From: Campylobacter porcelli
GTDB taxonomy: Bacteria; Campylobacterota; Campylobacteria; Campylobacterales; Campylobacteraceae
Assembly (NCBI RefSeq): GCF_002139855.1
Contig: NZ_CP018789.1
Span: 868,001-932,000, forward strand
Length of the DNA: 64,000 bases
Direction of reading: 5' to 3'
Positions within the stretch are counted from its first letter, which is position 1, and the number at the start of each line of letters is the position of its first letter. Positions 55,795 to 64,000 of this stretch are shown here, piece after piece. The notes beneath the pieces were generated by a model, which saw only the letters and a list, made by a program, of their open reading frames with translations, was not told the origin of the DNA and did no database searches. A program made the translations under genes and the position numbers.

Positions 55795-57192
55795 TTGCTT
55801 AGACATTTTTTTACAAATAGTATTGGAATTTTATGCTCTAGGGTGCTTGGATTTATCAGAGATTTAATGACAGCAAATGCTCTTGGTGCAAGTATTTGGA
55901 GCGATATATTTTTTGTAGCGTTTAAGCTACCTAATCTCTTTCGCAGACTCTTTGGCGAAGGGGCATTTTCTCAAGCTTTTATGCCAAATTTAGTTAAGGT
56001 AAGCAAAAAAGGGTTATTTGCTACTGAAATTTTAATCAAATTAAGCCTTGCTATGTTAATTTTAAGCTTGATAGTTATGCTTTTTGCTCCGCTTGTTACA
56101 AAGGCTTTGGCTTATGGATTTAGCGATGAGATTATAGCTCTTGCTGTGCCTTTGGTGCGGATTAATTTTTGGTATCTTTTGGCTATTTTTATAGTTACCT
56201 TACTATCAGCACTATTACAATACAAAAATCACTTTGCCACTACTGCTTTTAGCACGGCATTTTTAAATCTCTCCATGATAACGGCTCTATTTTTAGCTAA
56301 TAATCTAGATCAGCAAAGCGCAGCCTTATACCTTAGCTGGGGCGTTGTAGTTGGTGGATTTATCCAAGTTTTATCCCATATTATCGCACTTAAAAGGCTA
56401 AATTTACTTCGCTTATTAACCCTTGGAATGGCTAAGTTTATAAAAGGCAAAAGAGCTAAAGCTAATGGTTTTTGGCAAAATTTTACTCACGGGATAATTG
56501 GTAGTAGCGCAAATCAATTAAGCGATTTTATCTCCACATTTATCGCTAGTTTCTTAGCCACTGGGGCCATAAGCTACCTATATTATGCTAATAGAATTTT
56601 TCAACTGCCATTAGCACTATTTGCCATTGCTTTATCAACTGCGATTTTCCCTAAAATTTCAAAAGCCATTAAGATAAATAGTGATGAAACGGCTATAAAT
56701 TTACTTAAAAAAAGCTTTAATTTGCTATTTTTCTTGCTTATATTTTCCACAATCGGCGGATATATTTTATCTAAAGAGATTATCTGGCTGCTATTTCAAA
56801 GTGGGGAGTTTAATTCGCAAAATACCATAGAATCGGCTAAGGTTTTACAAATGTATATACTTGGACTTTTGCCTTTTGGACTTTATAAACTATTTTCGCT
56901 TTGGCTATATGCCAAAATGCAACAAAAAATCGCAGCCAAAATCGCCATATACTCACTATTTATCAACACAATTTTATGCCTAATCTTATTTAAGCCTCTT
57001 GGTGCTAGTGGATTAGCTTTAGCAAGTACTATTAGTGGAGTATTTTTGCTAGGATATTCAATTTTTATATTTGGTATTAAGCAATTTTTAGATATAAGCC
57101 TTAGTAGGATAAATTTAATTACCATAATTTTAGTTATAATTTTTGGCTATTTATTAGTAGAGTTAAGGGAGTTTATATATGCAAATTTATGA
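55795..57192 (+). CDS. murJ: Lipid II flippase MurJ
   Basis: MurJ moves lipid II across the cytoplasmic membrane for peptidoglycan synthesis. The 465-residue MOP-family protein has about 13-14 membrane helices. It begins with [20 protein letters not shown] and contains [17 protein letters not shown], a signature of the family. The start is TTG at 55795 with AGGAAA just upstream. The 245 bases before it (55550-55794) contain the Rrf2 promoter region and AT-rich sequence but no further gene that I can support. It overlaps cysS by 14 bases. Confidence 0.94.
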   Translation: MLRHFFTNSIGILCSRVLGFIRDLMTANALGASIWSDIFFVAFKLPNLFRRLFGEGAFSQAFMPNLVKVSKKGLFATEILIKLSLAMLILSLIVMLFAPLVTKALAYGFSDEIIALAVPLVRINFWYLLAIFIVTLLSALLQYKNHFATTAFSTAFLNLSMITALFLANNLDQQSAALYLSWGVVVGGFIQVLSHIIALKRLNLLRLLTLGMAKFIKGKRAKANGFWQNFTHGIIGSSANQLSDFISTFIASFLATGAISYLYYANRIFQLPLALFAIALSTAIFPKISKAIKINSDETAINLLKKSFNLLFFLLIFSTIGGYILSKEIIWLLFQSGEFNSQNTIESAKVLQMYILGLLPFGLYKLFSLWLYAKMQQKIAAKIAIYSLFINTILCLILFKPLGASGLALASTISGVFLLGYSIFIFGIKQFLDISLSRINLITIILVIIFGYLLVELREFIYANL

Positions 57193-58555
57193 TACAGCAT
57201 TAAAGCAAAAAATTGAGTTAAAACCACTAAATAGCAATGAGATAAATATATATGTATGCGGTCCAACCGTCTATGATGATGCTCACCTAGGTCATGCTAA
57301 ATCTAGCATTAGCTTTGATCTTCTTAGGCGGGTTTTGATAGCGCTTGGATATAGAGTTAAATTTGTTAAAAATTTCACTGATATAGATGATAAAATTTTA
57401 GCCAAAATGCAATCAACCAATCAAACTTTAGAGCAGATCACAACCTACTATATAGATAGATACATTAGCGATATGAAAGCCCTAAATGTATTAAACGCTG
57501 ATATAGAGCCTAAGGCTACTTGCTATTTAAACTCTATTATAGATTATATCTTAAAGCTAGAGCAAAATGGAGCGACATATAAGCTTGAAGATGGAATTTA
57601 CTTTGATACTAGCAAAGATGAAAAATATCTAAGCTTAAGCGGTAGAAAAGATGAAAATCTTATCGCTAGAGTAAAAAGCAATAACTCCAAAAGAAGTGAA
57701 AAAGATTTTGTTTTATGGAAATTTGATGAGAATTGGTATGATAGTCCATTTGGCAAGGGGCGTCCTGGCTGGCATACAGAGTGTGTAGCGATGATTTCAA
57801 ATATATTTGGTAAGACTATTGATATTCACGCTGGTGGGGCTGATCTGCTCTTTCCGCACCACGAAAATGAAGCCGCACAATGTAGGTGTGCATATCATAA
57901 AGAGTTAGCTAAGCACTGGATGCATAATGGGTTTATACAAGTAGATAATGAGAAGATGAGTAAGAGCTTAGGTAACTCATTTTTCATAAAAGATGCGTTA
58001 GCTATCGCACCTGGCGAGGCGGTGAGATTTTATTTAATGAGTAGCTATTATAGAGCAAATTTCAACTACGATATAGCTGATCTACTCTCTAGCAAAAAGC
58101 GTCTTGATAAAATTTATAGGCTTAAAAAGCGATTAAGTGGGGTTGAAGCTAGTGAGGCTAAAGGAGAGTTTAAAAACTCTATTTTAGATGCTTTAAGCGA
58201 TGATTTAAATATCTCGGTGGCTCTAGCTAAAATTGATGAAATGGTAAATCAAGCCAACACAAATCTAGATAAAGAGCCAAAAAATAAAGCCTTAAAATCC
58301 ACAATTATGGCTAATCTAAATTTTATCAAAGATACTCTTGGGATATTATATCAAGATGAATTTGAGTGGTTTCAATATGGATTTGATGAAACGCAAAAAG
58401 AGAGAATTATGAATTTAATAAAAGCTAGAAATGAGGCCAAATCGGCTAAAGATTATAAAAAGGCTGATTTGATAAGAGATGAATTAAATAGCCTTGGTGT
58501 GGCTATAATGGATACACCAAATGGAGTAAAATGGGAGAAAATATGGACGGAATAG
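57179..58555 (+). CDS. cysS: Cysteine-tRNA ligase
   Basis: The 458-residue class I synthetase charges tRNA-Cys. It has the zinc cysteine in [17 protein letters not shown], where HLGH is the HIGH signature, and KMSKSLGN as the KMSKS motif. Zinc-binding GWHTECVAM and HHENEAAQ follow. The start is ATG at 57179, inside murJ, and the end overlaps msbA. Confidence 0.97.
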   Translation: MQIYDTALKQKIELKPLNSNEINIYVCGPTVYDDAHLGHAKSSISFDLLRRVLIALGYRVKFVKNFTDIDDKILAKMQSTNQTLEQITTYYIDRYISDMKALNVLNADIEPKATCYLNSIIDYILKLEQNGATYKLEDGIYFDTSKDEKYLSLSGRKDENLIARVKSNNSKRSEKDFVLWKFDENWYDSPFGKGRPGWHTECVAMISNIFGKTIDIHAGGADLLFPHHENEAAQCRCAYHKELAKHWMHNGFIQVDNEKMSKSLGNSFFIKDALAIAPGEAVRFYLMSSYYRANFNYDIADLLSSKKRLDKIYRLKKRLSGVEASEAKGEFKNSILDALSDDLNISVALAKIDEMVNQANTNLDKEPKNKALKSTIMANLNFIKDTLGILYQDEFEWFQYGFDETQKERIMNLIKARNEAKSAKDYKKADLIRDELNSLGVAIMDTPNGVKWEKIWTE

Positions 58556-60261
58556 CAGAGGTTTTTAGGCGATTTAAATCATATTATAAGGAGTATATAC
58601 CACAATTTATCATAGCTATTATCGGAATGATTATGGCTAGTGTGGGGACTGCGGTATCAGCTTGGCTTGTTAAGCCTGTGCTAGATTATATCTTTATCCA
58701 AAAAGATGAAAATTTACTATATTTGCTTCCATATGCGATTATTGGGATATACTTTATAAAGAGCCTTGGGATCTACTTACAAGTATATTTCACAGCCTAT
58801 ATCGGACAAGATATGGTAAGACGCTTTAGACACAATCAACTAGCAAATATATTAACTCTTGATATGAGCTTTTTCCATAAATATAGAAGCGGAGAGCTTA
58901 TGAGTAGGATTATGAGCGATATAGAGAGAATTCGCTCTATAGTATCAAATTTAATCCCAGAGCTAGTGCGTGAGTTTGTAACTATTATTGGCTTACTTTG
59001 TGTGGTGATTTATCAAAGCCCTACCCTAGCGCTATTTTCTCTAATAGTCTTGCCAGCAGCACTCTATCCACTCTCAAGACTGGCTAAAAAGATGAGAAAG
59101 ATAAGCCGAACTTCACAAGAAACCTCAGGCGATATAACCTCTGTTTTAAGTCAGATATTTGCTAATATTGAGATAATAAAAGCTAGTAACGCACAAGGTA
59201 AGGAGCTAGAGAAATTTGACACTCAAAACGATAAAATCTTTAAATTAAATTTAAAATCCGTCAAGGTAAATACCCTAGTAAGTCCGATGATGGAGACGCT
59301 AGGCTCTATTGGCATTGCCATTACTATTATAATAGGCGGCCAACAAGTTATAAATGGAGAGATCACAGTTGGAAGCTTTTTTAGCTTTCTTACAGCACTA
59401 TTTATGCTATATACGCCAATTAAAAGGCTAACTTCTATATACAATCAAATGCAAGATGCTATAGTGGCTAGTCAAAGGACATTTGAGCTACTTGATATGA
59501 GCCCAAATATAGTTGATGGCAAGCTTAACTTCCCAAATAAAGTAAATTCAATCACAATCCAAGATTTAAAATTTAGCTATGGAGATAAGGTAGCATTAAA
59601 TGGCATCAACCTTAAAGTATATAAAGGTCAAATGATAGCCCTAGTAGGAAGTAGCGGTGGTGGTAAAAGCACACTTATAAATCTCTTAATGAGATTTTAT
59701 GATCCAGACTTAGGAACAATACTAATAAATGAAAATGATATAAGTGAATTTAAACTTAAAGGCTTAAGAGAAAATATAGGCCTAGTAACTCAAAGAGTAT
59801 ATATATTTAATGATACAATCGCTGCTAATGTCGCTTATGGAGCGCCTTTAGATGATAATAAGGTTATAAATGCACTTAAGATGGCAAACGCATATGATTT
59901 TGTCCAAAAGCTAGATAGTGGCATACATACAATGCTTAGTGAGTATGGGGCTAATCTAAGTGGCGGTCAAAGACAGAGAATTGCTATCGCAAGGGCTTTA
60001 TACCATAATCCTCAAATTTTAATTTTTGATGAGGCAACAAGCGCATTAGATAATGAAAGCGAACAAGAGATAACCAAAGCCATAGAGAACTTAGGTCAAG
60101 AAAAGATAGTAATAGTAATAGCCCATAGACTATCAACCATCAAAAATGCTGATAAAATAGCGGTTATTAGCTCTGGTAAAATAGTAGGATTTGGCACAGA
60201 TAAAGAGTTAGAAAGCCAGTGTCAAATATACCAAAGGCTAAAACTAGGAGCAATCCACTAG
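58543..60261 (+). CDS. msbA: ABC transporter, MsbA family (lipid A or lipid-linked export)
   Basis: A 572-residue half-transporter with six membrane helices (about 15-300) and a nucleotide-binding domain: Walker [11 protein letters not shown]-loop, signature LSGGQRQR, Walker [13 protein letters not shown] and the H-loop IAHRLST. MsbA flips lipid A core across the inner membrane. Two starts are possible: ATG at 58531 with GGAG four bases upstream, or ATG at 58543 with GGGAG five bases upstream; I chose the latter. Either overlaps cysS. The direction and order (murJ, cysS, msbA, then pyrD) match Campylobacter jejuni, except for two inserted genes. Confidence 0.92.
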   Translation: MDGIAEVFRRFKSYYKEYIPQFIIAIIGMIMASVGTAVSAWLVKPVLDYIFIQKDENLLYLLPYAIIGIYFIKSLGIYLQVYFTAYIGQDMVRRFRHNQLANILTLDMSFFHKYRSGELMSRIMSDIERIRSIVSNLIPELVREFVTIIGLLCVVIYQSPTLALFSLIVLPAALYPLSRLAKKMRKISRTSQETSGDITSVLSQIFANIEIIKASNAQGKELEKFDTQNDKIFKLNLKSVKVNTLVSPMMETLGSIGIAITIIIGGQQVINGEITVGSFFSFLTALFMLYTPIKRLTSIYNQMQDAIVASQRTFELLDMSPNIVDGKLNFPNKVNSITIQDLKFSYGDKVALNGINLKVYKGQMIALVGSSGGGKSTLINLLMRFYDPDLGTILINENDISEFKLKGLRENIGLVTQRVYIFNDTIAANVAYGAPLDDNKVINALKMANAYDFVQKLDSGIHTMLSEYGANLSGGQRQRIAIARALYHNPQILIFDEATSALDNESEQEITKAIENLGQEKIVIVIAHRLSTIKNADKIAVISSGKIVGFGTDKELESQCQIYQRLKLGAIH

Positions 60262-60318
60262 ATAATACTCACTAGCTACCAAAGCTAGCGAGCGCCTTAT
60301 AAATATAGATTACATTTT

Positions 60319-61191
60319 TTAAATAGATCTCCACACAGCAATCGAAGTTGGATTAAATGGGTCAGTTCTACAACTATGCTCTAAAAGAGCATCTTCGATG
60401 ATTATATCTCCATTTTGATTAGCTTTTTTCAAAGTTTTAGCAAAATTTAAATTCCAGCCATTTTTTATAAAAAAATTGCGATGCTCCTTGCTTACTTCCC
60501 CTAAATCTTTTACTTGAAATCCAAATGGCTCACCATGGATACATCTCACAAATGGAGCGATACTTGCTACAGATTTAAACCAATTATCTGGAATCTCTTT
60601 AACCTGCTCAATAGTATGATATGTAAAGACCAAAACACGCTTACCAAAATCCAAATTCTTATCAAATTTAGGCTTTAAGTGGTTAAAATGGAAAAACTCA
60701 GCCTTCATCTTAGGCTCAATATCTGCTAATTTTCTAGCCATCTCTACACCACTATTAGTAAATTCGCCACCAAAATATCTTAAATTTATCCCACCGCCAT
60801 TATAAAATATCTTAAATAAATTTCTACCATATCCGCACCCAAGCTCGATTACACTATCATACTCATCAAATGACAAAGCATCGATAATAAAATCAATAAA
60901 GCTTGTTTTAGTATAATATGGGACTAAAATAGTCATACCATTTAGGGAAGTTATACCATAATACGGAATATCTACAAAATTAAATTTCTCGCTCTGGCTC
61001 TCTTTTTTTCGCCATTCATAATCGCCATTATCATTAACTGCAAGGGTATAATGTCGCTCCTTTTTCTCTAGCTCTGAAATTACCTGTAAAGCGTTATACC
61101 CCCCCCTACTTATAAATTTACTCATAAACTCAGCCCTTATAGACCACGCTCTTTCATAGAAATTTTGCCACTTTTTCTCTTGATATGCCAT
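60319..61191 (-). CDS. Class I SAM-dependent methyltransferase with a phase-variable G8 tract
   Basis: A 290-residue protein with a class I methyltransferase core: VIELGCGYGRNLFKIFYNGG near 115-134 is motif I, and FTYHTIEQV a later conserved strand. The substrate is unknown. The striking feature is a run of eight G in the coding strand at 61099-61106 that encodes Arg29-Gly30-Gly31. One more G gives GTA-TAA and a stop at codon 34; one less G gives a stop about eight codons later. In the sequenced state the frame is open. The gene sits between msbA and pyrD and is transcribed opposite to both. In Campylobacter such tracts switch surface-structure genes, so a modifying role on a cell-surface glycan or lipid is plausible but not shown. 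Confidence 0.8.
   Translation of the reverse strand: MAYQEKKWQNFYERAWSIRAEFMSKFISRGGYNALQVISELEKKERHYTLAVNDNGDYEWRKKESQSEKFNFVDIPYYGITSLNGMTILVPYYTKTSFIDFIIDALSFDEYDSVIELGCGYGRNLFKIFYNGGGINLRYFGGEFTNSGVEMARKLADIEPKMKAEFFHFNHLKPKFDKNLDFGKRVLVFTYHTIEQVKEIPDNWFKSVASIAPFVRCIHGEPFGFQVKDLGEVSKEHRNFFIKNGWNLNFAKTLKKANQNGDIIIEDALLEHSCRTDPFNPTSIAVWRSI
61099..61106 (-). repeat. Poly-G tract (G8 on the coding strand), slipped-strand switch
   Basis: Eight consecutive C on the plus strand, G on the coding strand. It is the longest G/C homopolymer that I found in the window, which is otherwise poor in runs of more than six. Position 29-31 in the protein and the two frameshift outcomes fit a translational ON/OFF switch. 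Confidence 0.9.
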
Positions 61192-61278
61192 TTTAACACC
61201 TTAAATTTATAATTTTGATTATATCTAACGCAGCATAAAATATCATTAAATTTATTTAAATTATAAACAAATTTAAGC
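61190..61278. repeat. Imperfect direct repeat A, next to cueO downstream end
   Basis: This segment matches 63126-63214 over about 88 bases. The last 42 positions, from AAAATATC at 61237, differ at only one site, including an identical run of 30 bases; the first 45 are more divergent. It touches the start of the methyltransferase gene and lies downstream of cueO. Confidence 0.8.
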
Positions 61279-61310
61279 TATAGATGGCTAGTAGTATAAC
61301 CACCTATAGC
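61277..61310 (-). terminator. Terminator downstream of cueO
   Basis: GCTATAGATGG and CCACCTATAGC pair over 11 positions; on the minus strand the single irregular position becomes a G-U pair. The loop is 12 bases and the minus strand continues with TTAAATTTG and further T-rich sequence. Confidence 0.7.
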
Positions 61311-61366
61311 ATAATAAAATCATATCTATATTTTGTTTTTCTAAGCAAATTTAAGCTTCTACCATT

Positions 61367-62965
61367 TTATTCCTTCACTTCTAAATTTCCCATCATACCC
61401 AAATCTTCATGTTCTAAAATATGACAATGATACATTCTATGACCTATAAAATCTTGCTTCATTCTTAGTCTTACTTCTTCATTAGGACGCACATTAATAG
61501 TATCTCTTAGGGCTCTAAATTCTGCTTTTTTAACCTCACCATTTAATTTTGATGAGATAAGCTCAAATTGTGTGCCATGTATATGAAAAGGATGATCCAT
61601 ATGCGATTTATTAATCACTATCCAATCTTCGACCACTCCTACTTTAGAATGTAAATCAACACCATTTAAATCAAAGCTTTTACCATTGATTAAAAACATA
61701 GAAGCTAGTGCGATTTTTAACTCTTCTTCATTTTTATTCATTAAGCCATTCATTTGCATATGATCTTCGCTCATTATAACTTCTTTAAAATCTTTTGGTT
61801 CTTCTAAAGGCTTGAAGGTTCTTAATGTTTTTGGTAGTTGCAATTTTTCTTTTTTAAAAGAAATATCAGCTAAAAAAAGAGTATTTGGCTCTTCTTTTAC
61901 CATCATTTTATCTCTATCGTAATAGCCACTTTCAAGCTTGAATTCTCCATCTTTTGCCGCATCGATTAAAACTTCTACGCGTGAAGCAGGATTTAAGAAA
62001 ATTTCATCTTTAAAAATCGGTTTTTCTATTAGTCCTCCATCTGTTCCAACAAGTATAAACTTAGCTCCTTGTATGCGTAAATTTAAGTATCTAGCTGCAC
62101 TCATATTATAAATGCGTATGCGTTCATTGCTTGCGAGTTTGATTTTAGGTTGATATTGTCCATTAATAAGCACAAACTCACCTTCTCTACCATTAAGCCA
62201 ATCAATTAAAGTATTATGTGGAATTTGAGCGTTTTCATCAAGACGCAAATCAGTAATCATAAGATCTTTTTCTTTAAGATGACTAAGAGCGTCTTTTTTA
62301 GCCTTGACTACAAAACATCCAGCTAAGCCCATAAAAACTTGTTTTGAAGAGATAAAATGCGGATGAGGATGATACCAGTAAGTACCAGCACTGTCTTGTG
62401 GTATTGTAAAATGATAAATCCTCTCTTGGCCTGCTAAAATAGCATCGTGTGGATTTCCATCTTGATTAGGCGGTACAAGAAGTCCGTGCCAATGTATGGT
62501 TGTCGGTTCTTTGAGTGTATTTTTAACTAAAATTTCAACTTTATCCCCTTCATAAACCTCTATTTTTGGAGCTGGTATTAAGCCATTATAGGTATAAAAT
62601 TTTGTTTTTTTGCCCTTAATCACTTCGATTTGACTCTCTTTTACCTCTATTGTCGCACGAAAAACATTTTTTTCCTTGCTTTCATTTTTGAGTACAGGCA
62701 GAGCTTTTAGAGCTTCTCCTTTAGGAAAATATTTTTGGTCTAAAAGTTTTAAATCTTTTTGGGCAAATTGGATAAAAGAGGTATCAATTTCTCTATTTAT
62801 TGGCATTTTATCCATATCATGCCCTTCATGCCCCATCATGTCATGCCCCATATGCCCCATCATGTCATGATCCATCATGTCATGCCCCATATGAGGATTT
62901 GCATAAGCTACACCCACACCTGCTAAACTTAAGAGATTTAATTTTAAGAAATTTCTTCTATTCAT
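61367..62965 (-). CDS. cueO: Multicopper oxidase, CueO-like
   Basis: A 532-residue periplasmic multicopper oxidase. The N terminus has a twin-arginine signal (NRRNFLKLNLLS, cleavage near ANP at 22-24), followed by a histidine/methionine-rich segment at about 25-54 that may bind copper. Copper-ligand motifs are HWHG at 158-161, YWYHPHPH at 197-204, HPFHIHG and HCHILEHEDLGMM at the C terminus, a complete set. CueO oxidises Cu(I) and protects against copper. Codon use differs from neighbours (for example more CCT and CTT, fewer CCA and CTA), and the gene is flanked by repeats of the pyrD upstream region, suggesting acquisition. Similar proteins are known in Campylobacter jejuni and C. coli. Confidence 0.95.
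   Translation of the reverse strand: MNRRNFLKLNLLSLAGVGVAYANPHMGHDMMDHDMMGHMGHDMMGHEGHDMDKMPINREIDTSFIQFAQKDLKLLDQKYFPKGEALKALPVLKNESKEKNVFRATIEVKESQIEVIKGKKTKFYTYNGLIPAPKIEVYEGDKVEILVKNTLKEPTTIHWHGLLVPPNQDGNPHDAILAGQERIYHFTIPQDSAGTYWYHPHPHFISSKQVFMGLAGCFVVKAKKDALSHLKEKDLMITDLRLDENAQIPHNTLIDWLNGREGEFVLINGQYQPKIKLASNERIRIYNMSAARYLNLRIQGAKFILVGTDGGLIEKPIFKDEIFLNPASRVEVLIDAAKDGEFKLESGYYDRDKMMVKEEPNTLFLADISFKKEKLQLPKTLRTFKPLEEPKDFKEVIMSEDHMQMNGLMNKNEEELKIALASMFLINGKSFDLNGVDLHSKVGVVEDWIVINKSHMDHPFHIHGTQFELISSKLNGEVKKAEFRALRDTINVRPNEEVRLRMKQDFIGHRMYHCHILEHEDLGMMGNLEVKE
62833..62893 (-). repeat. 39-base repeat inside cueO encoding the His/Met-rich segment
   Basis: A 22-base sequence at 62833-62854 recurs exactly at 62872-62893, a 39-base (13-codon) offset, and a 15-base part of it occurs again at 62855-62869. 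It encodes the HxxHDMM-type residues near 26-46. Changes in copy number would keep the reading frame. Confidence 0.8.
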
Positions 62966-63125
62966 TGTGTTTTATATCCTTATTTTTGATTTTTCATCGC
63001 TGATTAAATTATAATTATTATAAATGAATATTATATAAATTGTTTTAAAATTTCGGTATTTAAAGATATAAAGCAACTCTTACCACAACTAATATATGTT
63101 TTAAATTAAAATTTGAGTAATTTAC

Positions 63126-63214
63126 CACTTTAGCACCTTGAATTTATAATTTTATTATATTCACACATATCCAAAATATCATTAAATTTATTTAAATTAT
63201 AAGCAAATTTAAGC
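63126..63214. repeat. Imperfect direct repeat B, upstream of pyrD
   Basis: The partner of 61190-61278; see that entry. It lies in the interval between the cueO promoter region and pyrD, ending 37 bases before the pyrD start. The 62966-63251 interval otherwise holds AT-rich sequence with several TATAAT-like hexamers that could serve cueO on the minus strand. Confidence 0.8.
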
Positions 63215-63251
63215 AAATTTTAGCTAAAATTGCTGATTTTAAAGGAATATA

Positions 63252-64000
63252 ATGGATTATGGCGATATTAAAAAAATTTTATTTAAACTAAACCCAGAAA
63301 ATGCCCACAAAATAGCTGAATTAGCTATGCGTGTATCTGTAAAAATTCCATTTGTGAGCGACTATTTGGCGGATAATTTTTGCTTTATTGATACTAAATT
63401 ATCGCAAAATATTTTTGGATTAAATTTCTTAAATCCTATTGGTCTTGCTGGTGGATTTGATAAGAATGCAACTATGATATTACCGCTATCTACGATGGGA
63501 TTTGGATTTTTAGAGTATGGGACTTTGACTCCAAAACCGCAAATTGGCAACCCAAAGCCAAGACTATTTCGATTAATAGAAGAAAAAAGCATTCAAAACG
63601 CTATGGGATTTAATAATGATGGGCTAGATAAGATTAAAGCTAGAGCCACGAAATTATACCCTTTTAGCATTCCATTAATTGCCAATATAGGTAAAAACAA
63701 GATCACCCCAAATGAAATGGCTATTAAGGATTATGAGATTTTAGTTAAAGGGCTTGATAGTTGCTGCGATGCCTTTGTAATCAATATAAGCTCGCCAAAT
63801 ACCCCAAATTTAAGAGATTTACAAAGCGAATCTTTCATAAGTGAATTATCTACTACTTTAAACGGCTTAACCAAAAAGCCATTAATCTTAAAAATCGCCC
63901 CAGATATGAGCATAGACTCAGCTATATCGCTTTGTTTAACTGCTGCAAATTCTGGATTTAAAGGGCTTATAATCAACAATACAAGCGTAGATTACTCGCT
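63252..64000 (+). CDS. pyrD: Dihydroorotate dehydrogenase, class 2, quinone-dependent (partial, 3' end outside)
   Basis: The frame starts with ATG at 63252 behind AAAGGA and stays open to the window end (about 249 codons). NPIGLAGGFDKNATM is the FMN loop, GFNNDGLD fits class 2 enzymes, and NISSPNTPNLRDLQ contains the catalytic serine typical of membrane-bound, quinone-linked PyrD. It converts dihydroorotate to orotate. It follows msbA in Campylobacter jejuni, whereas here two genes intervene. Confidence 0.95.
   Translation, partial: MDYGDIKKILFKLNPENAHKIAELAMRVSVKIPFVSDYLADNFCFIDTKLSQNIFGLNFLNPIGLAGGFDKNATMILPLSTMGFGFLEYGTLTPKPQIGNPKPRLFRLIEEKSIQNAMGFNNDGLDKIKARATKLYPFSIPLIANIGKNKITPNEMAIKDYEILVKGLDSCCDAFVINISSPNTPNLRDLQSESFISELSTTLNGLTKKPLILKIAPDMSIDSAISLCLTAANSGFKGLIINNTSVDYS

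Noticed and set aside
60272-60288. CTAGCT/AGCTAG hairpin after msbA as a terminator
   Set aside because: The stem is only six pairs and there is no T-run after it. It may still help end transcription but is not convincing.
1-64000. CRISPR arrays, insertion sequences, rRNA genes or prophage
   Set aside because: No regularly spaced repeats, transposase frames with terminal inverted repeats, rRNA sequence or phage genes were seen.
1-64000. Poly-A and poly-T runs of 7-9 bases as phase-variation sites
   Set aside because: They are common in this base composition and occur at random places in conserved genes; only the G8 tract has the features of a switch.

Overview
The window is a chromosomal segment of an AT-rich Campylobacterota bacterium, almost certainly genus Campylobacter. 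The evidence is gene order: cheZ, U32 peptidase, purE, DUF3972, glyQ, nif3, HP0958-type zinc-ribbon gene, kdtA and rluA in series; icd-mdh-oorDABC; clpB/ctpA-purC-purS-purQ-plsC; lysC-hobA-holB-folP-ligA-tlyA-ribF-cmoA; hrcA-grpE-dnaK; Rrf2-flhA; and murJ-cysS-msbA-pyrD. Epsilon-specific proteins (HobA, the CheZ variant, OorDABC, monomeric Icd) agree. Several blocks follow Campylobacter jejuni order, but the blocks are joined differently and some neighbours differ (no sucCD between mdh and oorD, a histidinol phosphatase before glnA), so a non-jejuni species such as one from the fetus/hyointestinalis/lanienae group is more likely. That species guess is inference.

Layout: 1-1770 is the end of a type I restriction-modification locus with an HsdS built from two nearly identical repeats. 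1839-10136 holds tgt and then a long minus-strand operon (rluA to cheZ). 10291-12746 has tRNA-Arg, a PHP histidinol phosphatase and glnA. 12769-27079 is minus strand: acpS-fliL, a hydrolase and argD, a TRIC-type channel, flavodoxin, the 2-oxoglutarate:acceptor oxidoreductase operon, mdh-icd, then a small set of protease, hydrolase and exonuclease genes and rpe. 27204-37984 includes rseP, a PLPBP gene, clpB (minus), ctpA, the pur genes, an SH3-domain membrane protein, plsC, a DedA protein and an AEC transporter. 37977-46955 is minus: fliP, cmoA, ribF, tlyA, ligA, folP, holB, hobA, lysC, rppH, mostly overlapping. 47069-55549 holds hemW, the hrcA-grpE-dnaK heat-shock operon, a small leftward gene pair and Rrf2-flhA. 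55795-64000 is murJ-cysS-msbA, a methyltransferase gene, a cueO-type multicopper oxidase gene and the start of pyrD.

The most notable observations are these. (i) A run of eight G in the methyltransferase gene at 61099-61106 lies 29 codons into the gene; one base more or fewer gives a stop within a few codons, so this is a classical Campylobacter phase-variation switch. (ii) The cueO gene is bracketed by two imperfect copies of the pyrD upstream region and has different codon preference from its neighbours, which points to acquisition. (iii) clpB and hrcA-grpE-dnaK share HspR-type inverted repeats placed in the same register over consensus -35 boxes, with an additional half-degenerate CIRCE element at hrcA. 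(iv) A 55-codon gene with its own consensus-like promoter is transcribed divergently from hrcA. (v) HsdS has in-frame 783-bp-spaced repeats able to delete a target-recognition domain.

Much of the rest is core metabolism, translation and flagellar or chemotaxis functions. No CRISPR array, insertion sequence, rRNA or prophage was seen. No gene-free stretch exceeds 300 bases.
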